Shown here piece after piece: positions 1-10,509 of a stretch of 64,000 nucleotides of DNA. Each line of letters starts with the position of its first letter. Positions within the stretch are counted from its first letter, which is position 1. The position numbers were made by a program, and so were the translations under genes. Source of the DNA: Pseudomonas jinjuensis (GTDB taxonomy: Bacteria; Pseudomonadota; Gammaproteobacteria; Pseudomonadales; Pseudomonadaceae); contig NZ_FNIJ01000004.1 in NCBI RefSeq assembly GCF_900103845.1, positions 1-64,000 on the forward strand, in the 5' to 3' direction. The notes beneath the pieces are model-generated. The model was not told the DNA's origin. It worked only from the letters and a program-made list of their open reading frames with translations, and did no database searches.

Positions 1-1
1 C

Positions 2-427
2 ACCGTCAGCGACGCCGGCAAGTCCGCCTTCGTCGGCGAAGAGCTGGCCAAGTCCGACCGTCCGGAACTGACCGCCGCCAAGATCGTGGTTTCCGGTGGC
101 CGCGGCATGCAGAACGGCGACAACTTCAAGCTGCTGTACTCCCTGGCGGACAAGCTCGGTGCCGCTGTCGGTGCGTCCCGCGCCGCGGTCGACGCCGGCT
201 TCGTGCCGAACGACATGCAGGTCGGCCAGACCGGCAAGATCGTCGCGCCGCAGCTGTACATCGCCGTGGGCATCTCCGGTGCCATCCAGCACCTGGCCGG
301 CATGAAGGACTCGAAAGTCATCGTCGCGATCAACAAGGACGAAGAGGCTCCGATCTTCCAGGTTGCCGATTACGGCCTGGTTGGCGATCTGTTCCAGATC
401 ATTCCGGAGCTGGAAGCGGCCATCTGA
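2..427 (+). CDS. etfA: Electron transfer flavoprotein subunit alpha, C-terminal part
   Basis: The window opens inside this gene; 141 codons are visible before the TGA. The protein is the FAD-binding alpha subunit of ETF, which takes electrons from acyl-CoA and other dehydrogenases and passes them to ETF:ubiquinone oxidoreductase. The visible part carries the classical C-terminal FAD-domain signatures: VVSGGRGM, then SRAAVDAGF, the [20 protein letters not shown] block and [21 protein letters not shown]. Its downstream neighbour at 1820 is an acyl-CoA dehydrogenase, a natural electron donor. The upstream part, probably with etfB, lies outside the window. Confidence 0.97.
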   Translation, partial: TVSDAGKSAFVGEELAKSDRPELTAAKIVVSGGRGMQNGDNFKLLYSLADKLGAAVGASRAAVDAGFVPNDMQVGQTGKIVAPQLYIAVGISGAIQHLAGMKDSKVIVAINKDEEAPIFQVADYGLVGDLFQIIPELEAAI

Positions 428-443
428 GGCTGAATCCGCTGAA

Positions 444-473
444 GAAGAAACCCGCCATCCGGCGGGTTTCTTC
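444..473 (+). terminator. Rho-independent terminator of etfA
   Basis: A perfect 13-bp stem (GAAGAAACCCGCC / GGCGGGTTTCTTC) with a 4-nt loop ATCC starts 16 nt after the etfA stop. The descending arm ends in a T-rich stretch, TTTCTTCGTTTTC. Confidence 0.9.
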
Positions 474-509
474 GTTTTCGGGCGGTTCATCGTTGCACGC
501 GGGGCTTTT

Positions 510-606
510 TGTAGGAGCGCACCCGGGCGCGACCGGTCGCGGGCATGGCCCGCTCCTACAATCGTCAAACCCGGCCTCGACCTGTAGGAGCGAGCTTGCT
601 CGCGAA
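510..606. repeat. Pseudomonas REP-type palindromic repeats
   Basis: Two units lie in the gap between etfA and the convergent AraC gene. 510-560 begins TGTAGGAGCGC and ends with the inverted GCGGGCATGGCCCGCTCCTACA. 583-606 is TGTAGGAGCGAGCTTGCTCGCGAA. Closely related units recur near 25.4, 26.8, 57.0 and 62.8 kb. Confidence 0.85.
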
Positions 607-638
607 CAAGATGCGCTGAGATGCCGGGACAGTTGCTC

Positions 639-1655
639 CTACGGTTCTGCTGACCTCTGCAGGCGCTGGCGGAAGTGCCCCGGGCTTTCCCCGGTCCACT
701 GGCGGAAGGCGCGGTGGAAGGCGCTGGCTTCCTGGAAGCCGGCGCGGTTGGCGATCTCGCCGATGCTCAGGCAGTCGTCGCGCAGGTGTTCGAAGGCGAT
801 GGCGCGGCGCGCCTCGTGCTTGAGTTCCTGGAAGCTGAAGCCTTCGCGCTCCAGCTGGCGGCGGAACGCGGTGGCGGTCATGCCCTGTTCCTGCGCCAGC
901 GCCGTCTGCGTCGGCCACTCGGGGTCGTCGTGGTGGCGCAGGCGGCGGTAGACCTCGGCGGCAAGACCCTGGTTGCGGAAGCGGATCACCAGCCATTGCG
1001 GCGAGGTGCGCAGGAAGTGCTTGAGGGCCGGCAGGTCCTGCACCACCGGCAGGCACAGGTAGCTGGCGTCGAAGCTGACCTCGGTGCAGGGCGCATCGAA
1101 TTCCGGCAGCGGGCCCCAGAGCAGCGGCTCGGCGCCATGCGGCGGGCGGGGATGGCCGAAGCGCGTGTGGTTCAGCGGGATGCGCCGTCCGGCCAGCCAG
1201 CAGAGCACGCCGAGGATGATGCTGAGGAAGATTTCCTCGGCGCTGCTGCGGATCGCCGGATCGTCCAGCCGGGTCTGCAGGCTGATCGCTGCCCGTCCGC
1301 CGCGGATTTCCAGGCTGCCGCGAATGTCGCGGAGGAACAGCCCGAGGCCCTTGAGAAGCTGCTGCAGCGCCTTGCCGAGGGTCGGTTCCTGGATCAGCCC
1401 GCGGCAGATCAGGGCGAAGGCGCCGCTGGGCAGGCCGTGGGAGTCGAAGCCGAAGAATTCGTCGCCGAGCTCGTCCACCATCGCCAGCCAGAAGCGTGTG
1501 ACGGCGCTGGCCGGCAGGCGCCTGTCGGCATGCTCGATCTGCGCCGGATCGATGCCCGAGCGTTCGAGCACGGCGTGCATCCGCACGGGGTCGTCGCGCA
1601 GGTTATGCAAGGCCGCCTGAACGAAGTACGCCGCTACCGAATCGCTTTCCCGCAT
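639..1655 (-). CDS. AraC family transcriptional regulator with arabinose-binding-type N-domain
   Basis: This 338-aa protein has the architecture of the OruR/ArgR-like AraC subgroup of pseudomonads. A roughly 200-residue N-terminal sensor region (PF12625-like) is followed by a C-terminal double helix-turn-helix (about 235-330), with the typical [35 protein letters not shown] segment near the end. It is divergent from the acyl-CoA dehydrogenase at 1820, so it may control that gene; this is inferred from position only. The start is the ATG giving [13 protein letters not shown]. The effector is unknown. Confidence 0.85.
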   Translation of the reverse strand: MRESDSVAAYFVQAALHNLRDDPVRMHAVLERSGIDPAQIEHADRRLPASAVTRFWLAMVDELGDEFFGFDSHGLPSGAFALICRGLIQEPTLGKALQQLLKGLGLFLRDIRGSLEIRGGRAAISLQTRLDDPAIRSSAEEIFLSIILGVLCWLAGRRIPLNHTRFGHPRPPHGAEPLLWGPLPEFDAPCTEVSFDASYLCLPVVQDLPALKHFLRTSPQWLVIRFRNQGLAAEVYRRLRHHDDPEWPTQTALAQEQGMTATAFRRQLEREGFSFQELKHEARRAIAFEHLRDDCLSIGEIANRAGFQEASAFHRAFRQWTGESPGHFRQRLQRSAEP

Positions 1656-1819
1656 TGGCTTTCCCGCCCGGACCGATGAGGCTGTCGATGATAGTGCATC
1701 CGTCTGTCATACCAGCAGTGGCGAAAATTGCCGCCCGGCGGCGCGCAGTTTGGGCATAGGTCATGCCGCCCGGAATGCCTAGACTTGCACAAGGTTCGAA
1801 CAGATTCGAGGAAGTGGAA

Positions 1820-3592
<1,773 letters not shown>

Positions 3593-3609
3593 TCCAAGGT
3601 TGAGTGTTG

Positions 3610-3645
3610 ATGCGCGGCAGGGTGTTTTCCGCCGCGCATTTTTTT
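3610..3645 (+). terminator. Rho-independent terminator of the acyl-CoA dehydrogenase gene
   Basis: A 9-bp perfect stem ATGCGCGGC / GCCGCGCAT (3610-3618 and 3631-3639) is followed directly by a run of T residues, 17 nt after the stop codon. Confidence 0.9.
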
Positions 3646-4280
3646 GCCGCTTCGAAGTGCCGCCATGTTCCCGCCCTGGAACGATGGAGACGCACAGTCC
3701 CGCTTTTCGCAGAAGCCAGCCTGCTGGCGATCGCAGACTTTCCGGCAGCCCCGGGGCCGGTCGGCGCCTAGGATCGCCAGCAAGCTGGCTCCTACAAGTT
3801 CGGAATGGGACGATCGTTCAGAGTATTCCCAGGTTCATCCTATCTAGGTAGGCAACTGGCTGACGCCAGTTGGTACTCTCGCTCCGTTTTCGACCATGCA
3901 GTCCGCCGCCGACGTGCAATGTGTCGAAGACAAACTGGCCCTGCCGAAACCCGCCCGCGTCCTGCCCGTATCCCGCAACCAATGGGGAAGGCCGCCTGGC
4001 AGTAAGGTTTCAGGCGACCGTTCGTCGATTGCCGAGGCCCGCGCAGGGTCTGCCTACCCGAGCAGGGTAGGACGGACGTCCATTAGACGAAAGTATTCTT
4101 GATATTCAGTCTCGACTTCATACAGGCAGTTCCGTCGAGCCTGAAGTGTCGTCTGGCGCGATAACGGCGCCCCGCCCATTCCCCGTCGACGACCCGCCGC
4201 AGGGATGGCGGAAATCCAGAAGATTGCGTGCATCGCTTCCGAGCGAATCAACCGTGTGAGAAACACACAAGGAGATAATT
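3646..4280. other. Long intergenic region ahead of the PHA-synthase-like operon
   Basis: No convincing gene is present. The stretch holds a REP-like pair (3714-3796) and an inverted repeat CCTACCC-GAGCA-GGGTAGG (4053-4071). About 200 bp of moderately AT-rich sequence then lead to an AAGGAG ribosome site (4269-4274) in front of the next gene. Short plus-strand reading frames at 3805-4102 show no recognisable features and look spurious. Any promoter for the downstream operon must lie here. Confidence 0.6.
3714..3796. repeat. REP-like repeat pair
   Basis: AGCCAGCCTGCTGGCGATCGC at the left end and GATCGCCAGCAAGCTGGCTCCTACA (3772-3796) at the right are related copies of the GCCAGCAAGCTGGC class. 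The same class occurs at 25311-25401. Confidence 0.7.
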
Positions 4281-4724
4281 GTGCCATTGTCGTTTATTCC
4301 CGATCCCCTGAAGATCTGCCGCGCGGCGCTGAACAAATTCGAGACCGGGGTCAATGCCATCGCTGCGGAGCAGCTGGATTCGAAGCACGTCGCCCGGGCC
4401 CTGAACCGGATTTCCAGGGTGTCCCTGAGTCTCCAGAATGTCTCCGAAAGGTCGCTGGAGTGCCTCTACAAGCGTCTGCGCGTACCGAGCCGTGGTGAAG
4501 TGATCGAGCTGGCCTCCGCGCTGCAGCGGGTCGAGGACAAGATCGACCAACTGACTCCCCAGCCCGCTTCCGTGGCCGTGCCGCGCCCGGCGCGTACCCG
4601 TCGTCCGCCGGTGGAAACCGTAGCGGAGCCGAAACCGGCCCGCACTGCCAAGGCGGCCGGCAAGCCCAAGGTCGAGGGTGCCGAAGCGGCGCCCACGGCG
4701 ATGAGCGAAGCAGTCGCTCCGTGA
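4281..4724 (+). CDS. Small phasin/PhaE-like protein partnered with a PHA synthase
   Basis: This 147-aa protein starts at a GTG 7 nt after an AAGGAG site. Residues 1-90 are predicted helical. They contain YKRLRVPSRGEVIELASAL followed by QRVEDKIDQL, which closely resembles the VPSRxEVxEL...VDxLxxQIxxL segment of PhaF/PhaI phasins and the corresponding C-terminal segment of PhaE subunits. Residues from about 95 to the end are rich in Pro, Ala, Lys and Arg, like the DNA-binding-type tail of PhaF but without its regular repeats. The gene ends 13 bp before the PHA-synthase-like gene, so both are likely co-transcribed. It may be the granule or activating subunit of that enzyme. The role is inferred from the motif and position; the overall family match needs a profile search. 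Confidence 0.65.
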   Translation: MPLSFIPDPLKICRAALNKFETGVNAIAAEQLDSKHVARALNRISRVSLSLQNVSERSLECLYKRLRVPSRGEVIELASALQRVEDKIDQLTPQPASVAVPRPARTRRPPVETVAEPKPARTAKAAGKPKVEGAEAAPTAMSEAVAP

Positions 4725-4737
4725 GTTCGAGGGAAAC

Positions 4738-5793
4738 ATGAGCTCCATCGCCGATCGCCTGCACACCGAGGTCAGCCAACTGGTGCAACGCAGCCTCAAG
4801 GGCATCGATTACCTCACCACGCCCGACCCCAAGGTCGGCGTGACGCCAAGGACGCTGCTGCATCGCCGCGGCACCCTGGCGCTGTATCACTACCACCCGG
4901 TGGTGGACGAGATCTATCGGGTGCCGTTGCTGTTCGTCATCCCGACCACCAACAACGCGTCGATCTTCGATCTCGCCAGGGGGCAGAGCCTGTTCGAGTT
5001 CCTCCTCGCGCGCGGCTACGACGTCTACGTGATGGACTGGAACACGCCGACCCGCGAAGAGAACAAGCTGCGCTTCGAGAACTACGTGCTCGACTTCATC
5101 CCGGACTGCATTCGCCGGGTGCAGGAACATGCCGGCGTGGATGAGATTTCGCTGGTGGGCTACTGCATGGGCGGGGTGCTCTCGAGCATGTACGCGGCGC
5201 TGCATGCCGATGGCCCGCTGAAGAACCTGGTGTGCTTCACCACGCCGATCGACTGGCGGCACATGTTCTTCGGCAAGCTGGCCGACAAGGAATTCTTCAA
5301 CGTCGACCGCATGCTGGACGCCGACGGCCTGGTGCCCACCTCGACCGTCCAGCGCGCGATAGAGATGCATCGTCCGGCGACCCGCCTGGTGGGGCAGATC
5401 CGCCTGTGGGACAACATGTGGAACGACGACTTCGTCAAGGCCTACCGCCTGATGGTCGCCATGGGCCAGGAAACCGTCCCGCTGGCCGGCGAGTACTACC
5501 GCCAGACCGTCTCCGAGCTGGCGTGGAAGAACGGCCTGTACGAAGGCACCCTGCGCATCGGCGACCGGCAGGTGCAACTGCAGAACATCAAGGTGCCGCT
5601 GCTGCACGTGGTCGCGCAGTACGACTCGATGGTCAATGCGGAGTGCTCCAGGCCGCTGGTGGAAGGCGTCGGCTCGACGGACAAGGAAGAACTGGTGCTG
5701 CCGGGCGGACATCTCAGCCTGGTGGCGGGGCCTGCCGCGATCCGGCGGATGTGGCCGAAACTCGATCAATGGCTGGGGAAACGCTCCGTATGA
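4738..5793 (+). CDS. phaC: Class III-type poly(3-hydroxyalkanoate) synthase catalytic subunit
   Basis: This 351-aa alpha/beta-hydrolase-fold protein should polymerise hydroxyacyl-CoA at a granule surface. The lipase-like box is G-Y-C-M-G-G with Cys143. Asp296 (AQYDSMV) and His325 (PGGHLSLV) complete the triad. The spacing Cys-153-Asp-29-His equals that of the Allochromatium vinosum class III PhaC (C149/D302/H331), and the length equals that class, not the roughly 560 aa of class I and II enzymes. PHA-synthase landmarks YDVYVMDWNTPT and DFIPDCIRRVQEHAG are also present. The start ATG follows a GAGGGA site. It sits between a phasin-like gene and a GNAT gene that overlaps its stop (ATGA). Related esterase-like functions cannot be excluded. 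Confidence 0.82.
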   Translation: MSSIADRLHTEVSQLVQRSLKGIDYLTTPDPKVGVTPRTLLHRRGTLALYHYHPVVDEIYRVPLLFVIPTTNNASIFDLARGQSLFEFLLARGYDVYVMDWNTPTREENKLRFENYVLDFIPDCIRRVQEHAGVDEISLVGYCMGGVLSSMYAALHADGPLKNLVCFTTPIDWRHMFFGKLADKEFFNVDRMLDADGLVPTSTVQRAIEMHRPATRLVGQIRLWDNMWNDDFVKAYRLMVAMGQETVPLAGEYYRQTVSELAWKNGLYEGTLRIGDRQVQLQNIKVPLLHVVAQYDSMVNAECSRPLVEGVGSTDKEELVLPGGHLSLVAGPAAIRRMWPKLDQWLGKRSV

Positions 5794-6389
5794 ACAAGCC
5801 TGTAATGCGCAAGTATCCGCGCCGCATGCCTTTCGGCGAGGCCACGGTCGAAGTGCGCCTGATGACCGCCGCCGACGGCCCGGCCTTCAGCGAATTCGTC
5901 AAGACGCTGCCGACCCACGACCTGCTGTTCGCCCGCCGCGACGTCAGCCATCCCAAGGTGATCGCCGCCTGGATGGAAGCGGTGGAGCGGGGCGGGATCA
6001 ACAGCCTGGTCGCCTACTGCGGCGACGAGTTCCTCGGCTGCGCCGCGATCATCGTCGACGAGCTGTCCTGGTCGAGCCATGTCGGCGAGCTGCGGGTTCT
6101 CGTCGCGCCGACGTGGCGCGGTCGCGGTCTCGGCCGCTGGCTGATCCAGGAAAGCTTCGCGGTCGCCCTCGGCCTCGAACTGGAAAAGCTCACCGTGTTG
6201 ATGACGGTGGACCAGCGCTCGGCGATCACCGCCTTCGAGGAACTGGGCTTCCGCGCCGAAGCCGTGCTGGGCAAGCACGTCAAGGACCGCGACGGCCAGA
6301 CCTACGACATCGTGGTGCTCAGCCATGACGTCACCGCGGTGCAGTCGCTGATGGAAATCTTCGGACTTCCGGAGACCCTGGGCAGCTAA
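5790..6389 (+). CDS. GNAT family N-acetyltransferase
   Basis: This 199-aa single-domain acyltransferase overlaps the PHA-synthase stop by ATGA, so translation is probably coupled. The acetyl-CoA pyrophosphate-binding motif A is visible as RVLVAPTWRGRGLGRWLIQ near residue 110, and the C-terminal strand region as ITAFEELGFRAEA. The substrate is unknown. The placement in an operon with the synthase hints at a role tied to polymer metabolism, or to modification of a granule protein, but this is inference. The gene ends convergently with the kfrA-like gene, overlapping it by 4 bp. Confidence 0.85.
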   Translation: MNKPVMRKYPRRMPFGEATVEVRLMTAADGPAFSEFVKTLPTHDLLFARRDVSHPKVIAAWMEAVERGGINSLVAYCGDEFLGCAAIIVDELSWSSHVGELRVLVAPTWRGRGLGRWLIQESFAVALGLELEKLTVLMTVDQRSAITAFEELGFRAEAVLGKHVKDRDGQTYDIVVLSHDVTAVQSLMEIFGLPETLGS

Positions 6390-7414
6390 CCGCGCGCTGC
6401 GGGCGGGCTGGAGTCTTCCGGTCCGCCCGTTTCCCTGCGTTCCGCCGCGGCCAGCGCCTTGCGCAGCAGTTCCTGCCGTGCCGTCGATTGCTGCAATTCC
6501 TCCTGCAGTTCCGCCAGCTGTTGCAGCCGTTCTTCCGCGAGCTGTTGCAGGCGATCCCGTTCGGCCTGCAGATGCCGGCTGCGTTCCTCGGCTACCGCCC
6601 GCGCGCCGCTGGCCTCGGCCAGGGAATTGCGCGATTCCTCCAGGGCCAGCGCCTGCCGCTCCAGCTGGCCGGCCTGGGTGCGCTGTTCCTTCTGCAACTG
6701 GCGCATCTCGCCGAGCAGGCGTTCGTTGTCGCGGTGCAGGCGGGTCAGTTCGTCCTGCTTGAGCACCAGCGTCTGCTGCAGCTGGCGCATTTCCACCCGC
6801 AACTGCTGCACCTGGCCTTCGTGGCGGCGCAGTTCCTGCTCGCGCTGTTCCTTGCTGGCCTGCCGGTAGTGCTCCAGCGCGTCGCGGGCGTGGAGGTGCT
6901 TTTCTTCCAGCGAACGCACCTGCTCGTCGCGATCGGCCAGGCGCACCTGCAGGTCCGTGGCGGCCTGCCGCTGCCGCGCCAGCTCGACTTCCACCTGCTG
7001 CAGGCTGTCCTGCGTCCGCTGCAGCTCCTCGCACGACGCCTCCAGTTGGCCGCCAAGGCCGGCTTTCTCCGCTTCCAGCGCCTGGATGCGCGCCTGCGCC
7101 TGTTCCAGCTGGGTGTGGAAGTCGAGCCGCACTCGCGCCAGCCTTTCCCGCTCCTCGGCCACCGAGGCTTCGGCTTCTTCGGCGAGCCGGTCCGCCAGTT
7201 GGCCGACCAGGGTGCCCAGCTCATCGCTGAGGGTAGGCGGGGCGGCCGCGCTGGCTTCGCTCTCCAGTTCCTTCAGGTAGCGGTGGATGGTGCTTTTCGA
7301 GCCGGTATTGCCCAGTTCCACCCGCACCGCATCGATGCTCGGATGTTCGCCCCGGGCGAGCAGGGCCTGCCGGGCCTTCTGCACCACCACCTTGTTGATA
7401 CCGCCGCGTGCCAT
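6386..7414 (-). CDS. KfrA-like DNA-binding coiled-coil protein
   Basis: This 342-aa protein has an N-terminal winged-helix-like DNA-binding region (about residues 1-60, including TGSKSTIHRYLKELE). It matches the KfrA_N family known from plasmid IncP KfrA. It is followed by an almost uninterrupted coiled coil (about 65-325) of Glu/Gln/Arg/Leu heptads, and ends in a short flexible tail. KfrA proteins autoregulate and can form filament-like assemblies with DNA. The copy here is chromosomal in context, flanked by metabolic genes, with no par or rep genes in view. A 12-bp palindrome lies 19-30 bp upstream of its start. Confidence 0.85.
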   Translation of the reverse strand: MARGGINKVVVQKARQALLARGEHPSIDAVRVELGNTGSKSTIHRYLKELESEASAAAPPTLSDELGTLVGQLADRLAEEAEASVAEERERLARVRLDFHTQLEQAQARIQALEAEKAGLGGQLEASCEELQRTQDSLQQVEVELARQRQAATDLQVRLADRDEQVRSLEEKHLHARDALEHYRQASKEQREQELRRHEGQVQQLRVEMRQLQQTLVLKQDELTRLHRDNERLLGEMRQLQKEQRTQAGQLERQALALEESRNSLAEASGARAVAEERSRHLQAERDRLQQLAEERLQQLAELQEELQQSTARQELLRKALAAAERRETGGPEDSSPPAARG

Positions 7415-7432
7415 GGTCTCTCCGCTGATTAC

Positions 7433-7444
7433 GTACCGTGGTAC
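7433..7444. promoter_or_regulatory. Candidate KfrA autoregulatory operator
   Basis: The palindrome GTACC-GT-GGTAC lies just upstream of the kfrA-like start, where a repressor site would be expected. KfrA-family proteins are known autorepressors that bind inverted repeats; the link here is inferred. Confidence 0.45.
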
Positions 7445-7562
7445 ATGATAAGCGGCATGCTGCCCCGCGAATATCTGGCCGGGGGTTGGACAGGAACTGC
7501 TGGCCGCCCCTGGGCGGTCGGCAGGGCACTGCCCGCGCCGATGCGGGCAGCGCCTGCAAGGC

Positions 7563-8840
7563 TCACCAGAGCTTTATGGTGTAGTCGATGTTGATGCGGG
7601 TCTCGTTGTCGCTGCGGAAGGTTGCGGCTGCGCCCTGCTGGTTCCGGTAGAAGGCTTCCCGGACTCGAAACGCCAGGTTCTTCGCCGGGCCGGACTGGAT
7701 GACATACGACAGTTCGAAGTCCTTGGACGACTCCGTCATGTCCCTGCCGCCCAGCGCGGGCAGGTCGATGCTGTCGCCGTGCAGGTAGCGCGCCATGAAG
7801 GTCAGCCCTGGAATCCCCGCCGCCGCGAAGTCGAAGTCGTATCTCAGGGCCCAGGTGCGCTCCTTGGGGTTCACGAAGTCCGCGCTCAGCGTTCCGTCGC
7901 TCAGCACCGCTGGCTCGCCTCCGCCGAGATAGGGGAAGGCGGTATCGCCGAACTGACGCATGTGGCCGATCCCGAAGCTGTGGCCCTCCTGGATGTAGCT
8001 GAACATGCCGCCGACGTTCAGGTTGTCGACCTTCCCCGCCTTGGCCTGGCCGTCATCCCGGCTGTTGAAGATGCGGATGTCGGACTTGAGCTTGCCGTTG
8101 CCCAGCGGCCATGTGTGGATCAGCCCGAAGAAGTCCTGGCTGTAGATATCCTCCAGTTGCGCATGGAACAGCCGCAGGGTCAGGTTGTCGGCCCAGCGAT
8201 AGTCCCCACCGTAGAAGTCGAAGCGCTCCGATGTCGCCCCGGCCCTGAAGCGGCCATTGGGGGACGCCAGGAAGATCGGCTGATAGTCGGTGGAATCCCG
8301 CAGGTTGGTCCTGTCCATGCGCCCGGCGTGCAGGGTGAAGCGCTGCAGATCCTCGGACACCAGATGGGCGCCGCGGAATGACTGTGGCAGAAGACGCGCC
8401 GGGCTTGCCGTTATCACCGGCAACATCGGGAACTGGGTACCGACCGACAGCGTGGTCCTGGAGATCTTCGTCTTCAGCGCCAGGCCCAGTTCGGAGTACT
8501 CGTCCCTGGCCTCGCGCGTCACCGGGTTGAAGGCCAGCAGCTGGGTCCCCGTTCGATCGGGAGACGAATCGAGCTTGATGCCCAGCAGCCCCGTGGCATC
8601 CAGGCCAAAGCCGACGGTCCCCTCGGTGAAACCCGAGTTGGCCCTGAGAATGAAGCCTTGCGCCCATTCCCTGGCGGCGGAGTAGGGTGTTTCACCCTTG
8701 TAGTCCCGATCCAGATAGAAGTTGCGCGCCGTGAGCGTGACGCTGCCATCTTCGATGAAGTCTGCCGTTGCACTTTCCGACAGCAAAGCCGCGAGCAACC
8801 CCAGGCTGTACAGCCTGCAGCGGGAAAAACGATTATTCAT
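7563..8840 (-). CDS. OprD-family outer-membrane porin
   Basis: This 425-aa protein has an N-terminal signal peptide (MNNRFSRCRLYSLGLLAALLSESATA, cleavage near residue 26). OprD-family landmarks follow: DFIEDGSVTLTARNFYLDRD, EWAQGFILRANSGFTEGTVGFGLDATGLLGIKLD, the KERTWALRYDFDFAAAGIPGLTFMARYLHG block, and a C-terminal DYTIKLW ending in aromatic Trp, as expected for an outer-membrane beta barrel. Members usually pass small carboxylates or basic amino acids. It is the last gene of the minus-strand aromatic-acid cluster, 269 bp beyond the MFS gene, so it probably admits the aromatic acid substrate. It may have its own promoter in the gap. Confidence 0.92.
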   Translation of the reverse strand: MNNRFSRCRLYSLGLLAALLSESATADFIEDGSVTLTARNFYLDRDYKGETPYSAAREWAQGFILRANSGFTEGTVGFGLDATGLLGIKLDSSPDRTGTQLLAFNPVTREARDEYSELGLALKTKISRTTLSVGTQFPMLPVITASPARLLPQSFRGAHLVSEDLQRFTLHAGRMDRTNLRDSTDYQPIFLASPNGRFRAGATSERFDFYGGDYRWADNLTLRLFHAQLEDIYSQDFFGLIHTWPLGNGKLKSDIRIFNSRDDGQAKAGKVDNLNVGGMFSYIQEGHSFGIGHMRQFGDTAFPYLGGGEPAVLSDGTLSADFVNPKERTWALRYDFDFAAAGIPGLTFMARYLHGDSIDLPALGGRDMTESSKDFELSYVIQSGPAKNLAFRVREAFYRNQQGAAATFRSDNETRINIDYTIKLW

Positions 8841-8973
8841 GTTTCATCACCTTGTTGTTTTTATGGATGAACTTTCAGTAGGCGAGATTGAGAATTGGCC
8901 GAATACCATCTTCATGGCCATGCATAAGAATTTTTAATCGCGCTCGCTGGAGCATCCATTGTTCAAATCACTC

Positions 8974-8996
8974 GCAACCTCACCGGGTGAAGTTGC
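8974..8996. other. Imperfect palindrome between the MFS and OprD genes
   Basis: GCAAC-C-TCACC-G-GGTGA-A-GTTGC forms a nearly continuous inverted repeat in the 269-bp gap, between the MFS stop and the porin start. It has no T-tract, so it is more like a protein-binding site or RNA processing structure than a terminator. Function unknown. Confidence 0.35.
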
Positions 8997-9109
8997 AAGT
9001 GCGGGACAATGAATGACACTCCGCATTACTCGAAAAAAACGATGTAACGCGAGCGCGGTATAAAAATGTCTCTATATGAGCGGATATGAGTTGCGAATAT
9101 CTGGCATGG

Positions 9110-10453
9110 CTAGCATGTCGTCTTCGCTACGCTATTACCTCGCTTGACGAGCGTATAGGCGATCAGGTTGATGGGCAGCGCTGCCAGCAGGAAGGGAACT
9201 GCAAACAGGTAATACAGTTTTTGCGCCTCCCAGCCGTCGTCGATCAGTATGCCGACCAGTACCGGCGCGACCATTGCACCCAGGCGTCCCATGCCGACGG
9301 CCCAGCCCACTCCCGTCGCCCGGGCTTTGGGAGAGTAGAGAAGCGGCGTCAATGCGTAGAGCCCTCCCACGCAGGCCGAAATGGTCGCGCCCAGGATGAT
9401 CGCCAGCGGCATGGCGAACTGCAGTTCCGACGCATTCGCGCCGAAAGTAGCCAGCAACGCGGCGCTGATGACCAGGAACCATGTGAGCAGGGGCCTCAGT
9501 TTGATACGGCCGGAAACCAGGCTGAACAGCGTACAGCCGATAAGTCCGCCCACGTTCAGCAGCACGCCCCCCGTTACGCCCTGGGTCGCGGACATGCCGG
9601 CCTGCACCAGGAGCTTGGGCGTCCAGCTCATCACGAAATAGAACCCGGCCATGACGAAGATGAACGCAATCCAGATGAGCAGGGTGCGCAGAACCATGAC
9701 GGACGACGGTACCGACGTCCCGGCCATCGGCGCATATGAAACCTGTCCAATGCCATCCGGGTCCGGCAGTTGCTCGACGGTTTCCCTTTTCATGCGCCGC
9801 AGTATTGCGTTCACCCGGGAAAGCGCTCCCCTGGGGCGCTTCGCGATCAGGAAATCCAGCGACTCCTGGAATCCGTAGAAGGCGAGTGGAATGACCAATA
9901 GTGTGCTGATGCCGCCGAGGAGAAAGGCGCTTCTCCAACTGTAATACGCCAGCAGTACGCCGGTTATCGCACCGCCAATGGTCGCGCCGAGCGTATAGCC
10001 GGTCGATAGCATCGTGACCGCACCGGTTCTCCATTTATCCGAAGCGTATTCCGCGGCGATGACCGATATGCTCGCCAGCATGCCGCCAATTCCCAGGCCC
10101 GTGACTATGCGGAGACATACAAGCTGGTTGTATGTCTGGGCGAATGCGGACGCCAGCATGCCTATCGCGATTACGAAAAGACAGATCAGCACCAGCGGTC
10201 GCCGGCCGATACGGTCGGCGAAGGGCGCGATGAAAAGTCCTCCCGCCGCCATGCCAAGCAGACCCGAACTGAGCAATGTTCCAAGTTGCTGGCCGTTGAG
10301 TTGCCAGTCCGCCGCCAGATGAGGTGCGGCAAATGCAACTACCAGAACATCGAAACCGTCCAGCATGTTCAAGGCAATGCAGACGATTAATACCATTTTC
10401 TGAAACGAGCTCATCGGGCTCGTATTTATGGCTGCTCTAAAATCCTGGCTCAT
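9110..10453 (-). CDS. MFS aromatic acid:H+ symporter (AAHS type)
   Basis: This 447-aa, 12-helix inner-membrane transporter carries the DGFDVLVVAFAAPHLA segment in helix 1, the hallmark of the PcaK/BenK/MhbT-like AAHS family. The major-facilitator motif A is present between helices 2 and 3 as ADRIGRRPLV. The start ATG (MSQDFRAAINTSP) has a GGGAG site. It lies 56 bp downstream of the leuD-like gene on the same strand, so it is most likely the importer for the hydroxybenzoate-type substrate degraded by the cluster. The exact substrate is not decidable from sequence. Confidence 0.9.
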   Translation of the reverse strand: MSQDFRAAINTSPMSSFQKMVLIVCIALNMLDGFDVLVVAFAAPHLAADWQLNGQQLGTLLSSGLLGMAAGGLFIAPFADRIGRRPLVLICLFVIAIGMLASAFAQTYNQLVCLRIVTGLGIGGMLASISVIAAEYASDKWRTGAVTMLSTGYTLGATIGGAITGVLLAYYSWRSAFLLGGISTLLVIPLAFYGFQESLDFLIAKRPRGALSRVNAILRRMKRETVEQLPDPDGIGQVSYAPMAGTSVPSSVMVLRTLLIWIAFIFVMAGFYFVMSWTPKLLVQAGMSATQGVTGGVLLNVGGLIGCTLFSLVSGRIKLRPLLTWFLVISAALLATFGANASELQFAMPLAIILGATISACVGGLYALTPLLYSPKARATGVGWAVGMGRLGAMVAPVLVGILIDDGWEAQKLYYLFAVPFLLAALPINLIAYTLVKRGNSVAKTTC

Positions 10454-10509
10454 TGTTGTTCTCCCAGTATTATGGCTCGCGTTATATTTATTTATCTTCA
10501 GGCACGCTT

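Noticed and set aside
3805-4102. Three overlapping short plus-strand frames ahead of the phasin-like gene
   Set aside because: No ribosome sites, no conserved features, and the frames overlap each other and repeat remnants.
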